Below, in pieces: positions 47,217-56,764 of a DNA stretch of 64,000 nt. Numbering within the stretch: position 1 is the stretch's first letter; the number at the start of each line of letters is the position of its first letter. This DNA comes from Actinobacillus delphinicola (lineage in GTDB: Bacteria; Pseudomonadota; Gammaproteobacteria; Enterobacterales; Pasteurellaceae). Under the pieces are notes generated by a model that saw only the letters and a list, made by a program, of their open reading frames with translations, was not told the DNA's origin and made no database searches. The DNA lies in contig NZ_LR134510.1 in assembly GCF_900638385.1 (NCBI RefSeq), positions 62,001 to 126,000 of the forward strand. The letters are read 5' to 3'. A program made the translations under genes and the position numbers.

Positions 47217-48251
47217 TTAGTTAGCCATACCATCAGCAGTAATTTCTACACGGCGGTTTGGTGCTAAACATTTAATTAATGCTTGCCCAGTTTTATCATT
47301 ACATTGAACGATTGGATCTGCTGAACCATAACCTGCCGTATGGATAATATTTGAAGAAACCCCTTGTTTTTCTAAATATTTTGCAACAGCATCAGCACGT
47401 TCTTTTGAGAGTTTCATATTGTATTTTTCAGGACCAATACGATCTGCATAGCCTGCTACATTTAGATTACTCACATTAGAATTTGCTAGTTGTGTAGAAA
47501 CATCATTTAAAATCACTTTTGCATCTGGTTTCAACTGCGCTTGACCAAAGCTAAATGTCACATCACTATTTAAAGCAAAGCTTTGTGATACTTGAACTGG
47601 TGCAACTGGTGCAGATTGACCGAAGCGATAAGATGCACCAAAGGTAACCGCACCAATATTCGGAGCAAAGTGAACACGTTCACCTGCTTCATTGCGGAAT
47701 TTACCTACATTATTCAACCAAGAATATTCAAGGCGTAAGCCTAGTTCTGGAATTGGTGCATATTCTAAACCCGCAGCATACACTGGAGAAACTTTTAAGC
47801 TGTGAGTTTCATAAGTTACGTCGCCATGATCTTTATCTTTATAATCAGAACGAACTAATGCTGCACCAATACGACCATATGCATCTAAGTTATCAAGGAT
47901 TGGATAGCTACCTTTTAAGCTCAAAGAAGCGCCATGGTTATGCATTTTGAATGCGGTACTACCCTGATGAAGGAATTTCACACCACCAAAATAGTCATAA
48001 CCTAATTCAGCTGCGAAATTATCAGTGATTTGATAACCGCCAAATAAGCCGTAGGTAAAGCTATTGCGATGAAAACCTGCGTCATTATAACCATCATCCA
48101 TTTCAGATGCTTGAGCAAGTTTTTTTACATCATGATGAGTAGAAGCCCAACCTGCACGAGCCCCAACATAGAAAGTGTTAGGTTGAGGTGCAGCTTGTAC
48201 AGATGCAGTAGCAATAGTTGCTAATGCTAATGCGATTGCAGTTCTTTTCAT
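47217..48251 (-). CDS. OmpA-family porin (P5-like), copy 2
   Basis: 344 residues with the same plan as copy 1: signal peptide MKRTAIALALATIATASVQA, an 8-stranded barrel, the APVAPVQVSQ hinge and an OmpA_C domain (ALNSDVTFSFGQAQL, AGYADRIGPEKYNMKLSKERA, NRRVEIT). The barrel strands are nearly identical to copy 1. The C-terminal domain has drifted (for example DVSTQLANSNVSNLNVAG against DIYAQIASVHAQQVTING). Each gene has its own promoter and terminator, so the copies can be regulated separately. Tandem OmpA-type porins are known elsewhere in the family, for example in H. ducreyi. Confidence 0.95.
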   Translation of the reverse strand: MKRTAIALALATIATASVQAAPQPNTFYVGARAGWASTHHDVKKLAQASEMDDGYNDAGFHRNSFTYGLFGGYQITDNFAAELGYDYFGGVKFLHQGSTAFKMHNHGASLSLKGSYPILDNLDAYGRIGAALVRSDYKDKDHGDVTYETHSLKVSPVYAAGLEYAPIPELGLRLEYSWLNNVGKFRNEAGERVHFAPNIGAVTFGASYRFGQSAPVAPVQVSQSFALNSDVTFSFGQAQLKPDAKVILNDVSTQLANSNVSNLNVAGYADRIGPEKYNMKLSKERADAVAKYLEKQGVSSNIIHTAGYGSADPIVQCNDKTGQALIKCLAPNRRVEITADGMAN

Positions 48252-48322
48252 TTTAGTTTCCTCTTAAATAATTAAGAAATTACTGTTTATGAATTAGACA
48301 ATACACGTTACGTGCACCTCAG

Positions 48323-48328
48323 ATTCTA
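48323..48328 (-). promoter_or_regulatory. -10 box for ompA copy 2
   Basis: TAGAAT on the minus strand inside GAGTAGAAT, matching the element ahead of copy 1. Confidence 0.45.
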
Positions 48329-48383
48329 CTCAAATTTCTACAAAATAAAACCCCTTTTAGATCATTTTTTATATAAAAATCTA

Positions 48384-49370
48384 TTAATTATTAGCCTTAT
48401 TAGCTAATATAACGGCTCTTTTTGGCGATTGATACCCTTCAATAGTTAATTGGCTATTATCTGGGTCAAGAAAGTCAGATAGGCTCTCATTATCTAACCA
48501 ATCTGTTTTACGTTGTTCTTCCGTCGTAGTAACCGCTACATCTACACAACGTACATTTGTAAAGCCCACTTTTTCTAACCATTTTATTAAAGCAGGTACA
48601 GAAGGAATGAAATAAACGTTTTTCATTTTGGCATAGCGATCCATTGGCACAAGCACTGTATTCTCATCACCATCAACCACTAAGGTTTCTAATACCAACT
48701 CTCCGCCCTTCGCAAGCTGATTTTTTAATTGTGTTAAATGATCGAGTGGAGATTTACGATGGTATAACACACCCATTGAAAAGACAGTATCAAATACACC
48801 AAGTGGTTGCATTTCCTCAATGCCTAATGGGATTAAATTTGCACGACGATCATTGTTTAAAAATTTACGTATTGCCTCAAATTGACACAAGAATAAAGCT
48901 GTCGGATCGATTCCCACCACCATTTTTGCGCCTTCCCCTACCATTCGCCACATGTGATAACCACTACCACAACCAACATCCAAAATTAAGCGATCTTTTA
49001 ATGGTGCAAGGTGGGGCAATAAGCGATCCCATTTAAAATCACTCCGCCATTCGCAGTCCACATGGATATCATGTAAATGATAAGGACCTTTTCGCCAAGG
49101 TTTTAGTTGCATTAAATGATGAATAATGCGTTGTTTCTCGCCTGAAGATAATGGCGCTTTCCCAGTCACTTTTACCGCATTTTTTAAATCCACGTCCTCA
49201 ATGTCAAGCGTAGGTAGAAAATCAATTACTTTCTGCCACTTTTCATATTCGCCATGAGGTTGCTTTTCCCATTGCTGAAGCTGAGCTGGTAACGTTTCTA
49301 ACCAGTGTGAAAGCGGACTTAATGCAATTTGCTGATAAAAATGTCTAAAATCAATTGGTTTATTTGTCAT
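48384..49370 (-). CDS. cmoB: tRNA U34 carboxymethyltransferase CmoB
   Basis: Transfers a carboxymethyl group from carboxy-SAM to ho5U34 in wobble tRNAs, making cmo5U. 328 residues: [24 protein letters not shown] region ([18 protein letters not shown]), SAM-type motif [16 protein letters not shown] near residue 129, and [15 protein letters not shown]. The carboxy-SAM synthase cmoA is not adjacent. Divergent from rng. Confidence 0.95.
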   Translation of the reverse strand: MTNKPIDFRHFYQQIALSPLSHWLETLPAQLQQWEKQPHGEYEKWQKVIDFLPTLDIEDVDLKNAVKVTGKAPLSSGEKQRIIHHLMQLKPWRKGPYHLHDIHVDCEWRSDFKWDRLLPHLAPLKDRLILDVGCGSGYHMWRMVGEGAKMVVGIDPTALFLCQFEAIRKFLNNDRRANLIPLGIEEMQPLGVFDTVFSMGVLYHRKSPLDHLTQLKNQLAKGGELVLETLVVDGDENTVLVPMDRYAKMKNVYFIPSVPALIKWLEKVGFTNVRCVDVAVTTTEEQRKTDWLDNESLSDFLDPDNSQLTIEGYQSPKRAVILANKANN

Positions 49371-49485
49371 AAAATTACTTAAAGATGATAAAAAACCCGA
49401 ATTCTACAATATTTATTCCTGTTATTCTATTTCCCTTTTAGTTAGACTAAGACGATAAAATTTTAAATTTAAAAGAATAAAAATG

Positions 49486-50961
49486 ATGAATACTGTTGAA
49501 TTATTGGTAAACGTTACCCCAAATGAAACACGTCTTGCGCTTGTTGAAGCAGGAACACTCAAAGAAATTCATATCGAACGCACCGCTAAACTTGGTATCG
49601 TGAGCAATATTTATAAAGGTAAAATCATGCGTGTCTTGCCTGGCATGCAATCCGCCTTTGTTGATATTGGACTAGATAAAGCAGGTTTCTTACATGTATC
49701 CGATATTGTTTCACATACTGAATGCGTTGATGAAAATGAAAAAAAACAATTTGTAGCAAAAGATATCAGTGAACTCGTGCGCGAAGGGCAAGACATTATA
49801 GTCCAAGTCGTAAAAGATCCACTCGGGACAAAAGGGGCAAAACTCACCACGGATATTACCCTACCTTCTCGCTATCTCGTTTTTATGCCAGAAAATAGTC
49901 ACGTCGGCGTATCGCAACGTATTGAAAGCGAAGAAGAACGTAATCGATTAAAAGAACTTGTTTTACCCCTGTGCGATGAGCTAGGGGGATTTATTGTACG
50001 CACAGCAGCTGAAGGCGCTACCGAAGAAGAACTCATTCAAGACGCAGAATTTTTAAAACGTCTTTGGCGAAAAATCTTAGAACGTAAAGCCCGTAAGACT
50101 GCGCCTGCGGTTCTTTACGAGGAACTTGCCCCTACCCAACGCCTATTACGTGATTTTATTGGAAAAAAATTCGATATCATCTACATCGATTCTCAACAAT
50201 GTTTTACTGATGTACAAAAGTTTACTCGTAGTTTTATGCCACAACTTACGGATAAACTTTATCATTATAAAGGCGAAAAACCTTTGTTTGATTTGCATAG
50301 TGTGGAGTCAGGTATCCAACAAGCCTTACAACCTCGTGTTGATTTAAAATCTGGTGGCTACCTCATTATTGAGCAAACCGAGGCTATGACTACAATTGAT
50401 ATCAATACAGGTGCTTTCGTTGGTCATCGTAACCTTGAAGAAACCATTTTTAATACCAATATCGAAGCGACCAAAGCGATCGCCCACCAACTGCAATTAC
50501 GCAATCTAGGTGGCATGATTTTGATTGATTTTATTGATATGCAATCTGATGACCATCGAGAACGTGTTCTAGAAGCACTAAAACAAGCACTTGCCCAAGA
50601 TCGTGTCAAAACTAACGTTAATGGTTTTACACAACTTGGTTTAGTGGAAATGACACGCAAACGCACCCGTGAAAGCCTTGAACATGTGCTTTGTTGCGTA
50701 TGTCCATCTTGTAAAGGACGTGGTAGCGTAAAAAGTGTTGAAACAGTTTGTTATGAAATTAGTCGTGAAATTATCCGTGTTAATCGTTTATACAAATCTA
50801 CACAATTTATCGTGTACGCATCGCATGCAGTAGCGGAATATTTGATTACAGAAGAATGCCACGGACTACTTGCCGAACTAGAGGTTTTCATTGGTAAGCA
50901 AATCCAAATTAAAACGGAACAATTCTATACGCAAGAACAATTTGATGTCGTCGTGATTTAA
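49486..50961 (+). CDS. rng: Ribonuclease G
   Basis: Endoribonuclease for 16S rRNA 5' maturation and mRNA decay. 491 residues from the second ATG (49486; one codon earlier is equally possible). S1 domain near the N terminus (GIVSNIYKGKIMRVLPGMQSAFVDIG region, with SAFVDIGLDKAGFLHVSDI), catalytic aspartates in MTTIDINTGAF and LIDFIDM, and the zinc-link CPSCKGRG near the C terminus. No RNase E-like long tail. A half CGCCCC repeat follows, then tldD. Confidence 0.95.
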   Translation: MNTVELLVNVTPNETRLALVEAGTLKEIHIERTAKLGIVSNIYKGKIMRVLPGMQSAFVDIGLDKAGFLHVSDIVSHTECVDENEKKQFVAKDISELVREGQDIIVQVVKDPLGTKGAKLTTDITLPSRYLVFMPENSHVGVSQRIESEEERNRLKELVLPLCDELGGFIVRTAAEGATEEELIQDAEFLKRLWRKILERKARKTAPAVLYEELAPTQRLLRDFIGKKFDIIYIDSQQCFTDVQKFTRSFMPQLTDKLYHYKGEKPLFDLHSVESGIQQALQPRVDLKSGGYLIIEQTEAMTTIDINTGAFVGHRNLEETIFNTNIEATKAIAHQLQLRNLGGMILIDFIDMQSDDHRERVLEALKQALAQDRVKTNVNGFTQLGLVEMTRKRTRESLEHVLCCVCPSCKGRGSVKSVETVCYEISREIIRVNRLYKSTQFIVYASHAVAEYLITEECHGLLAELEVFIGKQIQIKTEQFYTQEQFDVVVI

Positions 50962-50965
50962 TTCA

Positions 50966-50992
50966 TCACGCCCCGATTTTCAGAAAAATTTA
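50966..50992 (+). repeat. Half CGCCCC repeat between rng and tldD
   Basis: TCACGCCCCGATTTTCAGAAAA: left arm only, without the matching right arm, so no strong hairpin forms and rng-tldD read-through is possible. Confidence 0.6.
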
Positions 50993-51022
50993 TCTAAACG
51001 ATGACGTTTAATAGGAAAAAAT

Positions 51023-52474
51023 ATGATTTTACAGAAAGTATCTGACTCGCTTTTAGCTCCAAGTCAACTTGATTGTAATGCCTTAAATAAGGTTTTTGAT
51101 GCTATGTCACAACGCCAATTGGATTATGCTGACTTGTATTTCCAGTTAAGCCAAGATGAAAGTTGGTCACTTGAAGATAGCATCATCAAAGAAGGCGGTT
51201 TCCACATTGATCGTGGTGTTGGTGTGCGTGCTGTAAGCGGTGAAAAAACAGGGTTTGCTTATGCCGATCAAATTGATCTCGCTAACCTTATCCAATGTGC
51301 GAATGCGGTTAAAGGTATTGCAACACAGGCAGAGAATGTCAAAATTACTCCGCCTCGTTACCGTTCTCCGAAAATTCAAGCACGCTATGCAGTTTTCAAT
51401 CCACTTGAAAGTTTAGAAAAAGAACAAAAAATTGCCCTCCTCCGTTTAGTCGATCAAACCGCACGGGCAGAAAGTCCTTATGTTACTCAAGTGAATGCAC
51501 ACCTCAGTGCCGTTTATGAAGAAATTTTAGTGGCAGCGACAGATGGTACCTTGGCGGCAGATATTCGCCCATTAATTCGCCTTTCTATTTCTGTATTAGT
51601 TGAAAAAGATGGAAAACGTGAAGTCGGTCGTAGTGGCGTGGGCGGTCGTTTACCTTTGGATTACTTCCTTGCCGATTTCCAAGGCATACCACGTGCGGTC
51701 TTTTTCGCAAAAGAAGCTGTCCGCCAAGCCTTAATTAATATCGAAGCCAAAGCCGCACCATCAGGCGCAATGCCTGTAATCCTTGGCGCAGGCTGGCCAG
51801 GTGTTTTATTACATGAGGCGGTTGGGCATGGTTTAGAAGGCGACTTCAACCGCAAAGAAAGCTCTGTTTTCACAGGGAAAATTGGCGAATTAGTCACAAG
51901 CCCTCTTTGCACCATTGTGGATGACGGAACGCTACCAAATCGCCGCGGCTCATTGAATATTGATGATGAAGGCACACCGACACAATGTAATACTTTAATT
52001 GAAAATGGTATTTTAAAGGGCTACATGCAGGATAAAATGAATGCACGCTTAATGGGTGTCGCACCGACTGGAAATGGTCGCCGTGAAAGCTATGCACACT
52101 TACCAATGCCACGCATGACGAATACCTATATGCAAGCAGGTGAAAGTGATTTTGAAGACATGATTAAAAGCGTTGATTATGGTGTCTTTGCCTCGCACTT
52201 TGGCGGTGGTCAAGTAGATATCACATCGGGTAAATTCACTTTCTCAACCGCAGAAGCTTATTTAATTGAAAACGGTAAAATTACTCATCCTATCAAAGGT
52301 GCAACCTTAATTGGTTCAGGAATTGATATTATGAGCAAAATTTCAATGGTTGGAAAAAATGTTGAAATTGATCATGGTATTGGAATCTGCGGTAAAGCAG
52401 GACAATCTGTGCCTGTTGGCGTAGGTCAACCCGTGGTTAAAATTGATGAAATTACCGTTGGCGGAACCGATTAA
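51023..52474 (+). CDS. tldD: Metalloprotease subunit TldD
   Basis: Zinc protease half of TldD/TldE, which in E. coli matures microcin B17 and degrades CcdA. 483 residues, with the metal motif [11 protein letters not shown] near residue 263 (HExxxH), the [20 protein letters not shown]-terminal domain and the [17 protein letters not shown] end. The partner tldE/pmbA is not in the window. Ends at a two-way terminator facing moaE. Confidence 0.95.
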   Translation: MILQKVSDSLLAPSQLDCNALNKVFDAMSQRQLDYADLYFQLSQDESWSLEDSIIKEGGFHIDRGVGVRAVSGEKTGFAYADQIDLANLIQCANAVKGIATQAENVKITPPRYRSPKIQARYAVFNPLESLEKEQKIALLRLVDQTARAESPYVTQVNAHLSAVYEEILVAATDGTLAADIRPLIRLSISVLVEKDGKREVGRSGVGGRLPLDYFLADFQGIPRAVFFAKEAVRQALINIEAKAAPSGAMPVILGAGWPGVLLHEAVGHGLEGDFNRKESSVFTGKIGELVTSPLCTIVDDGTLPNRRGSLNIDDEGTPTQCNTLIENGILKGYMQDKMNARLMGVAPTGNGRRESYAHLPMPRMTNTYMQAGESDFEDMIKSVDYGVFASHFGGGQVDITSGKFTFSTAEAYLIENGKITHPIKGATLIGSGIDIMSKISMVGKNVEIDHGIGICGKAGQSVPVGVGQPVVKIDEITVGGTD

Positions 52475-52478
52475 ATAA

Positions 52479-52509
52479 AAAAAGGCGAGTTACTATTACT
52501 CGCCTTTTT
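52479..52509. terminator. Two-way terminator between tldD and moaE
   Basis: AAAAAGGCGAGT/ACTCGCCTTTTT hairpin. Confidence 0.85.
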
Positions 52510-52531
52510 ATTATCTTCTAAATAGTCGGAA

Positions 52532-52990
52532 TTACCATTTAGCTGCTGCTTCCTGATCGCTATCTTTCCCTTCGACCCAACGCTCACCGTTATCGGTTTG
52601 CTCTTTCTTCCAGAAAGGCGCTCGGGTTTTTAGGTAATCCATAATAAATTCATTGGCATGATAGGCATCTTCTCGGTGCATAGAACTGGTTCCCACCAGC
52701 ACGATCTCATCATTAATTTTAAGCGAACCAATACGATGAATCACGGCTACACGCTCTAAATCCCAACGAGCACGGGCTTGTTCAACAATATCCTTCAATG
52801 ATTTTTGGGTCATTTCGGGATAATGTTCAAGATGTAATCCTGATACATTATCGCCCATATTAAGATTACGCACTTTTCCAACAAACATCACAGTTGCCCC
52901 GACATTTGCAGGTTCAGACAACCATTGATAAGTATCTTGTTGTTGGAAAGTTGCCTCTTGAACAAGGATAATTGTATTGTTTTCTGCCAT
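52532..52990 (-). CDS. moaE: Molybdopterin synthase catalytic subunit MoaE
   Basis: Inserts sulfur from MoaD into precursor Z to make molybdopterin. 152 residues: GATVMFVGKVRNLN, LEHYPEM, VIHRIGSLKINDEIVLVG, and the active-site region FWKKEQTDNGERWVEGKD with catalytic lysines. Starts one base after the moaD stop, so coupled to it. Confidence 0.96.
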   Translation of the reverse strand: MAENNTIILVQEATFQQQDTYQWLSEPANVGATVMFVGKVRNLNMGDNVSGLHLEHYPEMTQKSLKDIVEQARARWDLERVAVIHRIGSLKINDEIVLVGTSSMHREDAYHANEFIMDYLKTRAPFWKKEQTDNGERWVEGKDSDQEAAAKW

Positions 52991-52991
52991 A

Positions 52992-53237
52992 TCAGCCTCC
53001 TGTTACAGGCGGGAAGAAGGCAACCTCATCGCCGTCTTGTAATGCAGTATCAAATCCTGTTAGTTTCTGATTTACAGCGACAAGTAATTTGCCAGATTGT
53101 AACGCTAATGCCCATTTTTCTCCTTTTTGTGCAAGTGCTTGGCGCAAAGCCTCTACATCTGCAAACTCAGCGGGCATTTCTAAACTATCGCAGTTTACGA
53201 GTTCTCTCGTTTGTGCAAAAAATAGAACTTTTAACAT
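52992..53237 (-). CDS. moaD: Molybdopterin synthase sulfur carrier MoaD
   Basis: Ubiquitin-like sulfur carrier of 81 residues ending in the required Gly-Gly (FFPPVTGG), which MoeB adenylates. Conserved start KVLFFAQTRELV. In H. influenzae I recall moaA-moaC-moaD-moaE together; here moaA and moaC are not upstream. The next gene is folE, with a half repeat between. Confidence 0.95.
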   Translation of the reverse strand: MLKVLFFAQTRELVNCDSLEMPAEFADVEALRQALAQKGEKWALALQSGKLLVAVNQKLTGFDTALQDGDEVAFFPPVTGG

Positions 53238-53264
53238 ATCGCTCTCTCTTTTTTAATTTTTAAA

Positions 53265-53294
53265 ATCACGCCCCGATTTTCTCGGAAATTTTTT
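53265..53294 (-). repeat. Half CGCCCC repeat between folE and moaD
   Basis: ATCACGCCCCGATTTTCTCG, overlapping the folE stop by two bases. Left arm only, without the right arm. Confidence 0.55.
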
Positions 53295-53952
53295 ATTTAT
53301 GACGAACGCAAGCTAAAAACTCTTTACGCTCTTCACGATCATTTAAGAACACCCCACCATATGCCGAAGTAATGGTATAACTATTGCTATCTTGGATACC
53401 ACGTCCTTTCACACAATAATGTGCTGCGTTGACATAAATCGCTACATCTTGGGTTTCTAAAATAGTTTGTAGTGCAACTAAAAGTTGTTCTGTAAAACGT
53501 TCTTGAACTTGCGGACGTTTTGCAAAGAAATCAACGATACGGTTTAATTTAGATAATCCGATTACCCATTTTGCTGGATAATATGCAATCGCTACGGTTC
53601 CATCAATTGTGACAAAATGATGTTCGCACGTCGTTGTCAACGTAATATCATTTACCTGAACACGCTCACTTACTTTCATCGCATTTTTTATTTTGGTAAT
53701 TTTAGGGAAATTTTGATAATCCAATCCACTAAAAATCTCATCAATGTACATTTTTGCTAAGCGTTTTGGTGTTTCTTGCAAGCTGTCATCACTTAAATCC
53801 AATCCAATTAGTGTCAACACCTCTTGCATTTTTTGTTGAATTTCGTTGCGTCGTTCATTCTTTGTTTTATCTTGTGGAAGCATTGGGGTTTCAAGCCCTT
53901 GTTCCGCTAAAGCACGCTTAACTTGTGCTGCTTCTACTGAAATATCTTGCAT
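53293..53952 (-). CDS. folE: GTP cyclohydrolase I (FolE)
   Basis: First enzyme of tetrahydrofolate synthesis, making dihydroneopterin triphosphate from GTP. 219 residues: [14 protein letters not shown] with zinc Cys/His, [27 protein letters not shown] (in part, [17 protein letters not shown]), and the second zinc Cys in [10 protein letters not shown]. The start follows AAAGGATAGTGA. Lies between moaDE and the divergent moeAB, so both GTP-derived pterin pathways are grouped. Confidence 0.97.
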   Translation of the reverse strand: MQDISVEAAQVKRALAEQGLETPMLPQDKTKNERRNEIQQKMQEVLTLIGLDLSDDSLQETPKRLAKMYIDEIFSGLDYQNFPKITKIKNAMKVSERVQVNDITLTTTCEHHFVTIDGTVAIAYYPAKWVIGLSKLNRIVDFFAKRPQVQERFTEQLLVALQTILETQDVAIYVNAAHYCVKGRGIQDSNSYTITSAYGGVFLNDREERKEFLACVRHK

Positions 53953-54119
53953 TCACTATCCTTTGAAAATAAATAGCGGACATTCTAGCATAATTCATTG
54001 TCCGCTCGCAGAAATTGCGAAAAAAAACTGAAAACTTAACAATTCTAATCAATTTAACGTTAGAATAACAGTTTATTAAACTCACGATAGATTGAATTAA
54101 AACTAAAAGGAGAAGAGTT

Positions 54120-55334
54120 ATGCTTCCTCTAAATGATGCATTGCACCAAATGTTACAACAGTTGCCACAACCAACAGCAACAAAATTACTTTCATTAAAA
54201 GACGCAGCAGATCGTATCTGTGCGGAAGATATTCTTTCCCCTATCAATGTGCCTGCTTTCGATAATTCCGCAATGGATGGATACGCAGTTCGTCTCAACG
54301 ATTTAGAGGAAGGCAAGCCTTTAAAAGTCGCAGGCAAAGCCTTTGCAGGTATCCCGTTTCAAGGTGAATGGGAAACAGGTAGTGTTGTTCGTATCATGAC
54401 GGGAGCGATGATTCCAAGCGGAACCGATGCCGTGATTATGCAAGAAAATGCTACTGTACATGAAGATGGTCGTGTTTCTTTCACGCAAATCCCAAAATGT
54501 GGCGAAAATCTTCGTCGTAAAGGTGAAGATATTCAAAAAGGAGACGTTGTTTTACATAAAGGTGCGAAACTAACAAGTGTAGCGCTCCCACTTCTTGCCT
54601 CATTGGGCTTAGAAAAGGTAAGCGTATTTAAAAAGATCAAGGTTGCCGTGATTGCAACAGGTGATGAATTAGTGCCAGTAGGTCAAGCGCTTGGCGAAGG
54701 TCAAATTTATGATACGAATAGTTTTACTGTGTCATTAATGTTAAAAAAACTCGGTTGCGAAGTTATTGATTTTGGCATTTTGCCTGATGATCCTGCTCGT
54801 TTTGAAGAAAGTTTTATTCAAGCTCAACAACAAGCGGATATGATTATCACCAGTGGTGGCGTGTCTGTCGGCGAAGCGGATTTTACCAAAACTGTTTTAG
54901 AAAAATTAGGTCAAATCAATTTCTGGAAAATTGCAATGAAACCAGGTAAACCCTTTGCGTTTGGTAAATTAGGTGATACTTGGTTCTGTGGTCTACCAGG
55001 CAATCCTGTTTCTGCCTTAGTGACGTTCTATCAACTTGTGCAACCTGCAATTGCGAAATTAAGTGGTTTTAGTGAATGGAAAGCCCCACAAGAATTCCCT
55101 GCAACAACAACCGTTTCCCTGAAAAAACGTCCAGGTCGTTTAGATTTCCAACGTGGTTTCTATCATGTCAATGAAAATGGGCAAATTGTGGTAGAAAGCG
55201 TGGGATTCCAAGGCTCTCATCTTTTCAGTGCATTTGTGAAAAGTAACTGCTTTATCGTCCTTGAAAAAGATCGCGGTAATGTAGAAGCAGGCGAAAAAGT
55301 GACAATTCAAGTTTTTAACGAAATTTTGGGGTAA
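54120..55334 (+). CDS. moeA: Molybdopterin molybdenumtransferase MoeA
   Basis: Inserts molybdate into adenylylated molybdopterin. 404 residues: FDNSAMDGYAVR, GAMIPSGTDAVIMQEN, ATGDELVPVG and the active motif TSGGVSVGEADFTK near residue 240, then PGKPFAFG and the domain IV end. Strong ribosome site AAAGGAGAAGAGTT. Followed by moeB after 4 nt. Confidence 0.97.
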   Translation: MLPLNDALHQMLQQLPQPTATKLLSLKDAADRICAEDILSPINVPAFDNSAMDGYAVRLNDLEEGKPLKVAGKAFAGIPFQGEWETGSVVRIMTGAMIPSGTDAVIMQENATVHEDGRVSFTQIPKCGENLRRKGEDIQKGDVVLHKGAKLTSVALPLLASLGLEKVSVFKKIKVAVIATGDELVPVGQALGEGQIYDTNSFTVSLMLKKLGCEVIDFGILPDDPARFEESFIQAQQQADMIITSGGVSVGEADFTKTVLEKLGQINFWKIAMKPGKPFAFGKLGDTWFCGLPGNPVSALVTFYQLVQPAIAKLSGFSEWKAPQEFPATTTVSLKKRPGRLDFQRGFYHVNENGQIVVESVGFQGSHLFSAFVKSNCFIVLEKDRGNVEAGEKVTIQVFNEILG

Positions 55335-55338
55335 GCTC

Positions 55339-56058
55339 GTGGAATTAACCCTTGAAGAAGAAAAACGTTACGTCCGCCAAATTCATTTAAAAGCGATTGA
55401 TTTTGAGGGGCAAGAACGCCTAAAATCCAGCCGTATGTTGATCGTCGGATTAGGTGGTTTAGGTTGCGCAGCTGCTCAATATCTTGCAACAGCAGGCGTT
55501 GGGCATCTCACTTTATTAGATTTTGATACTGTTTCTTTATCCAACTTACAACGCCAAGTTTTACATGATGACAGCCGTTTAGGTATGGAAAAAGTGCGCT
55601 CGGCAGAACAAAGCCTGCGTAAATTAAACCCGCATATTCATCTTACCAGTATCCACCAACATGCTGATGATGCGCTCATGCAAAAATTAATTAGCGAAGT
55701 GGATGTTGTGTTAGATTGTAGCGATAACCTCACAACACGCAATCAATTAGATAAACTTTGCCAACAATGCAAAGTTCCCCTTGTTTCAGGTGCGGCAATC
55801 CGTATGGAAGGACTGATTAGCACCTTTACTTATGAAGAAAATACACCGACTTACCATAGTTTAAGCCAATTTTTTGGCGAAGTCGGTCAAAGCTGTGTCG
55901 AAACTGGCGTACTTGCCCCAATTGTAGGCATTATCGGTTCGATGCAAGCCCTTGAAGCCATAAAAGTCTGTTTAAAAATCGGTAAAACCTTATGCGGTCG
56001 TGTTTTATTGATTGATGGACTTTCTATGACAATAAGAGAAATGCAATTACCTGTTTAA
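55339..56058 (+). CDS. moeB: Molybdopterin-synthase adenylyltransferase MoeB
   Basis: E1-like enzyme that activates the MoaD C terminus. 239 residues from a GTG. ATP site GLGGLGCAAAQYL at about 37-49, LSNLQRQ, DCSDNLTTRNQLD, and the Cys in GQSCVETGVLAP. E. coli MoeB binds zinc through two Cys pairs; here both are missing: the first position reads ENTPTYHSLSQ and the protein ends at MQLPV without a final CxxC. From memory, the Haemophilus MoeB also lacks them, so this is probably a lineage trait and not damage. Confidence 0.94.
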   Translation: MELTLEEEKRYVRQIHLKAIDFEGQERLKSSRMLIVGLGGLGCAAAQYLATAGVGHLTLLDFDTVSLSNLQRQVLHDDSRLGMEKVRSAEQSLRKLNPHIHLTSIHQHADDALMQKLISEVDVVLDCSDNLTTRNQLDKLCQQCKVPLVSGAAIRMEGLISTFTYEENTPTYHSLSQFFGEVGQSCVETGVLAPIVGIIGSMQALEAIKVCLKIGKTLCGRVLLIDGLSMTIREMQLPV

Positions 56059-56072
56059 GGAAGGAAAAAACT

Positions 56073-56693
56073 ATGTCACATCATCACGATCATGAACACG
56101 ATCATTGCCATCACCACGTGCCACAAAGCAAACGGGCACTTGCATGGAGCTTTTGGCTCATCTTTACTTTTATGTTTGTCGAATGGGTGACGAGCTTTTT
56201 AGTGCATAGTCTTTCATTAATGGCAGATGCTGGACATATGACGAATGATGCTTTTTCTCTTGCCTTAGCTTTCTTCGCAGTGCATTTAACCGAAAAACGC
56301 CCACAAGTCGCAAAATATCTCACCCTTTTTAATGGGTTGTCTTTAGCGATTGTCGCAGCACTCATCATTCTTGAGGCGATTCGCCGTTTTTATCATCCAG
56401 AACATCTTATTGCTCTGCCAATGATTATTGTGGCGACCTTGGGCTTAATCGTAAATATTATTGTGGCGAAAATTATTCACACTGGCGATCAGGAAAATCT
56501 TAATATTCAAGCGGCTTATTGGCACGTTCTTGCCGATATGTTTGGTTCTGTTATTGCCATCATCGCTGGACTCTGTGCTTATTTCCTTAATTGGCAATGG
56601 GTCGATCCTGTCGCAAGTACGATTTTAAGTATTATTATTTTACGCAGCGGATTACGCATCTCTCGCACCGCATATCAAGCGCTATTTCATTAA
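56073..56693 (+). CDS. Short cation diffusion facilitator (Zn/Cd-type exporter) lacking the C-terminal domain
   Basis: 206 residues with six predicted membrane helices. A His-rich N terminus (HHHDHEHDHCHHH, residues 3-15) is followed by the transport-site motifs SLMADAGHMTNDAFS (near 47) and AAYWHVLADMFGSV (near 147): the HxxxD/DxxxD tetrad of ZitB/CzcD-type exporters. Normal family members are about 300 residues and end with a cytoplasmic metallochaperone-like domain. Here the protein stops at TAYQALFH right after helix 6, and the repeat terminator follows, so no lost domain lies downstream. Third gene of moeA-moeB-cdf (14-nt gap). Confidence 0.9.
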   Translation: MSHHHDHEHDHCHHHVPQSKRALAWSFWLIFTFMFVEWVTSFLVHSLSLMADAGHMTNDAFSLALAFFAVHLTEKRPQVAKYLTLFNGLSLAIVAALIILEAIRRFYHPEHLIALPMIIVATLGLIVNIIVAKIIHTGDQENLNIQAAYWHVLADMFGSVIAIIAGLCAYFLNWQWVDPVASTILSIIILRSGLRISRTAYQALFH

Positions 56694-56698
56694 TTCAT

Positions 56699-56742
56699 CA
56701 CGCCCCAATTTTCCTAAAAATTTTTGCGAAAATGGGGGCGTG
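56699..56742 (+). terminator. CGCCCC palindrome after the cation exporter gene
   Basis: CACGCCCCAATTTTC.../...GAAAATGGGGGCGTG with T-rich tail. Confidence 0.75.
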
Positions 56743-56764
56743 TTTATTTTTTAAAGGATAAATT

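Noticed and set aside
56073-56693. Short CDF gene as a pseudogene
   Set aside because: The six helices and both metal-site motifs are complete, the stop is followed directly by a repeat terminator, and no remainder of a C-terminal domain is found in any frame downstream.
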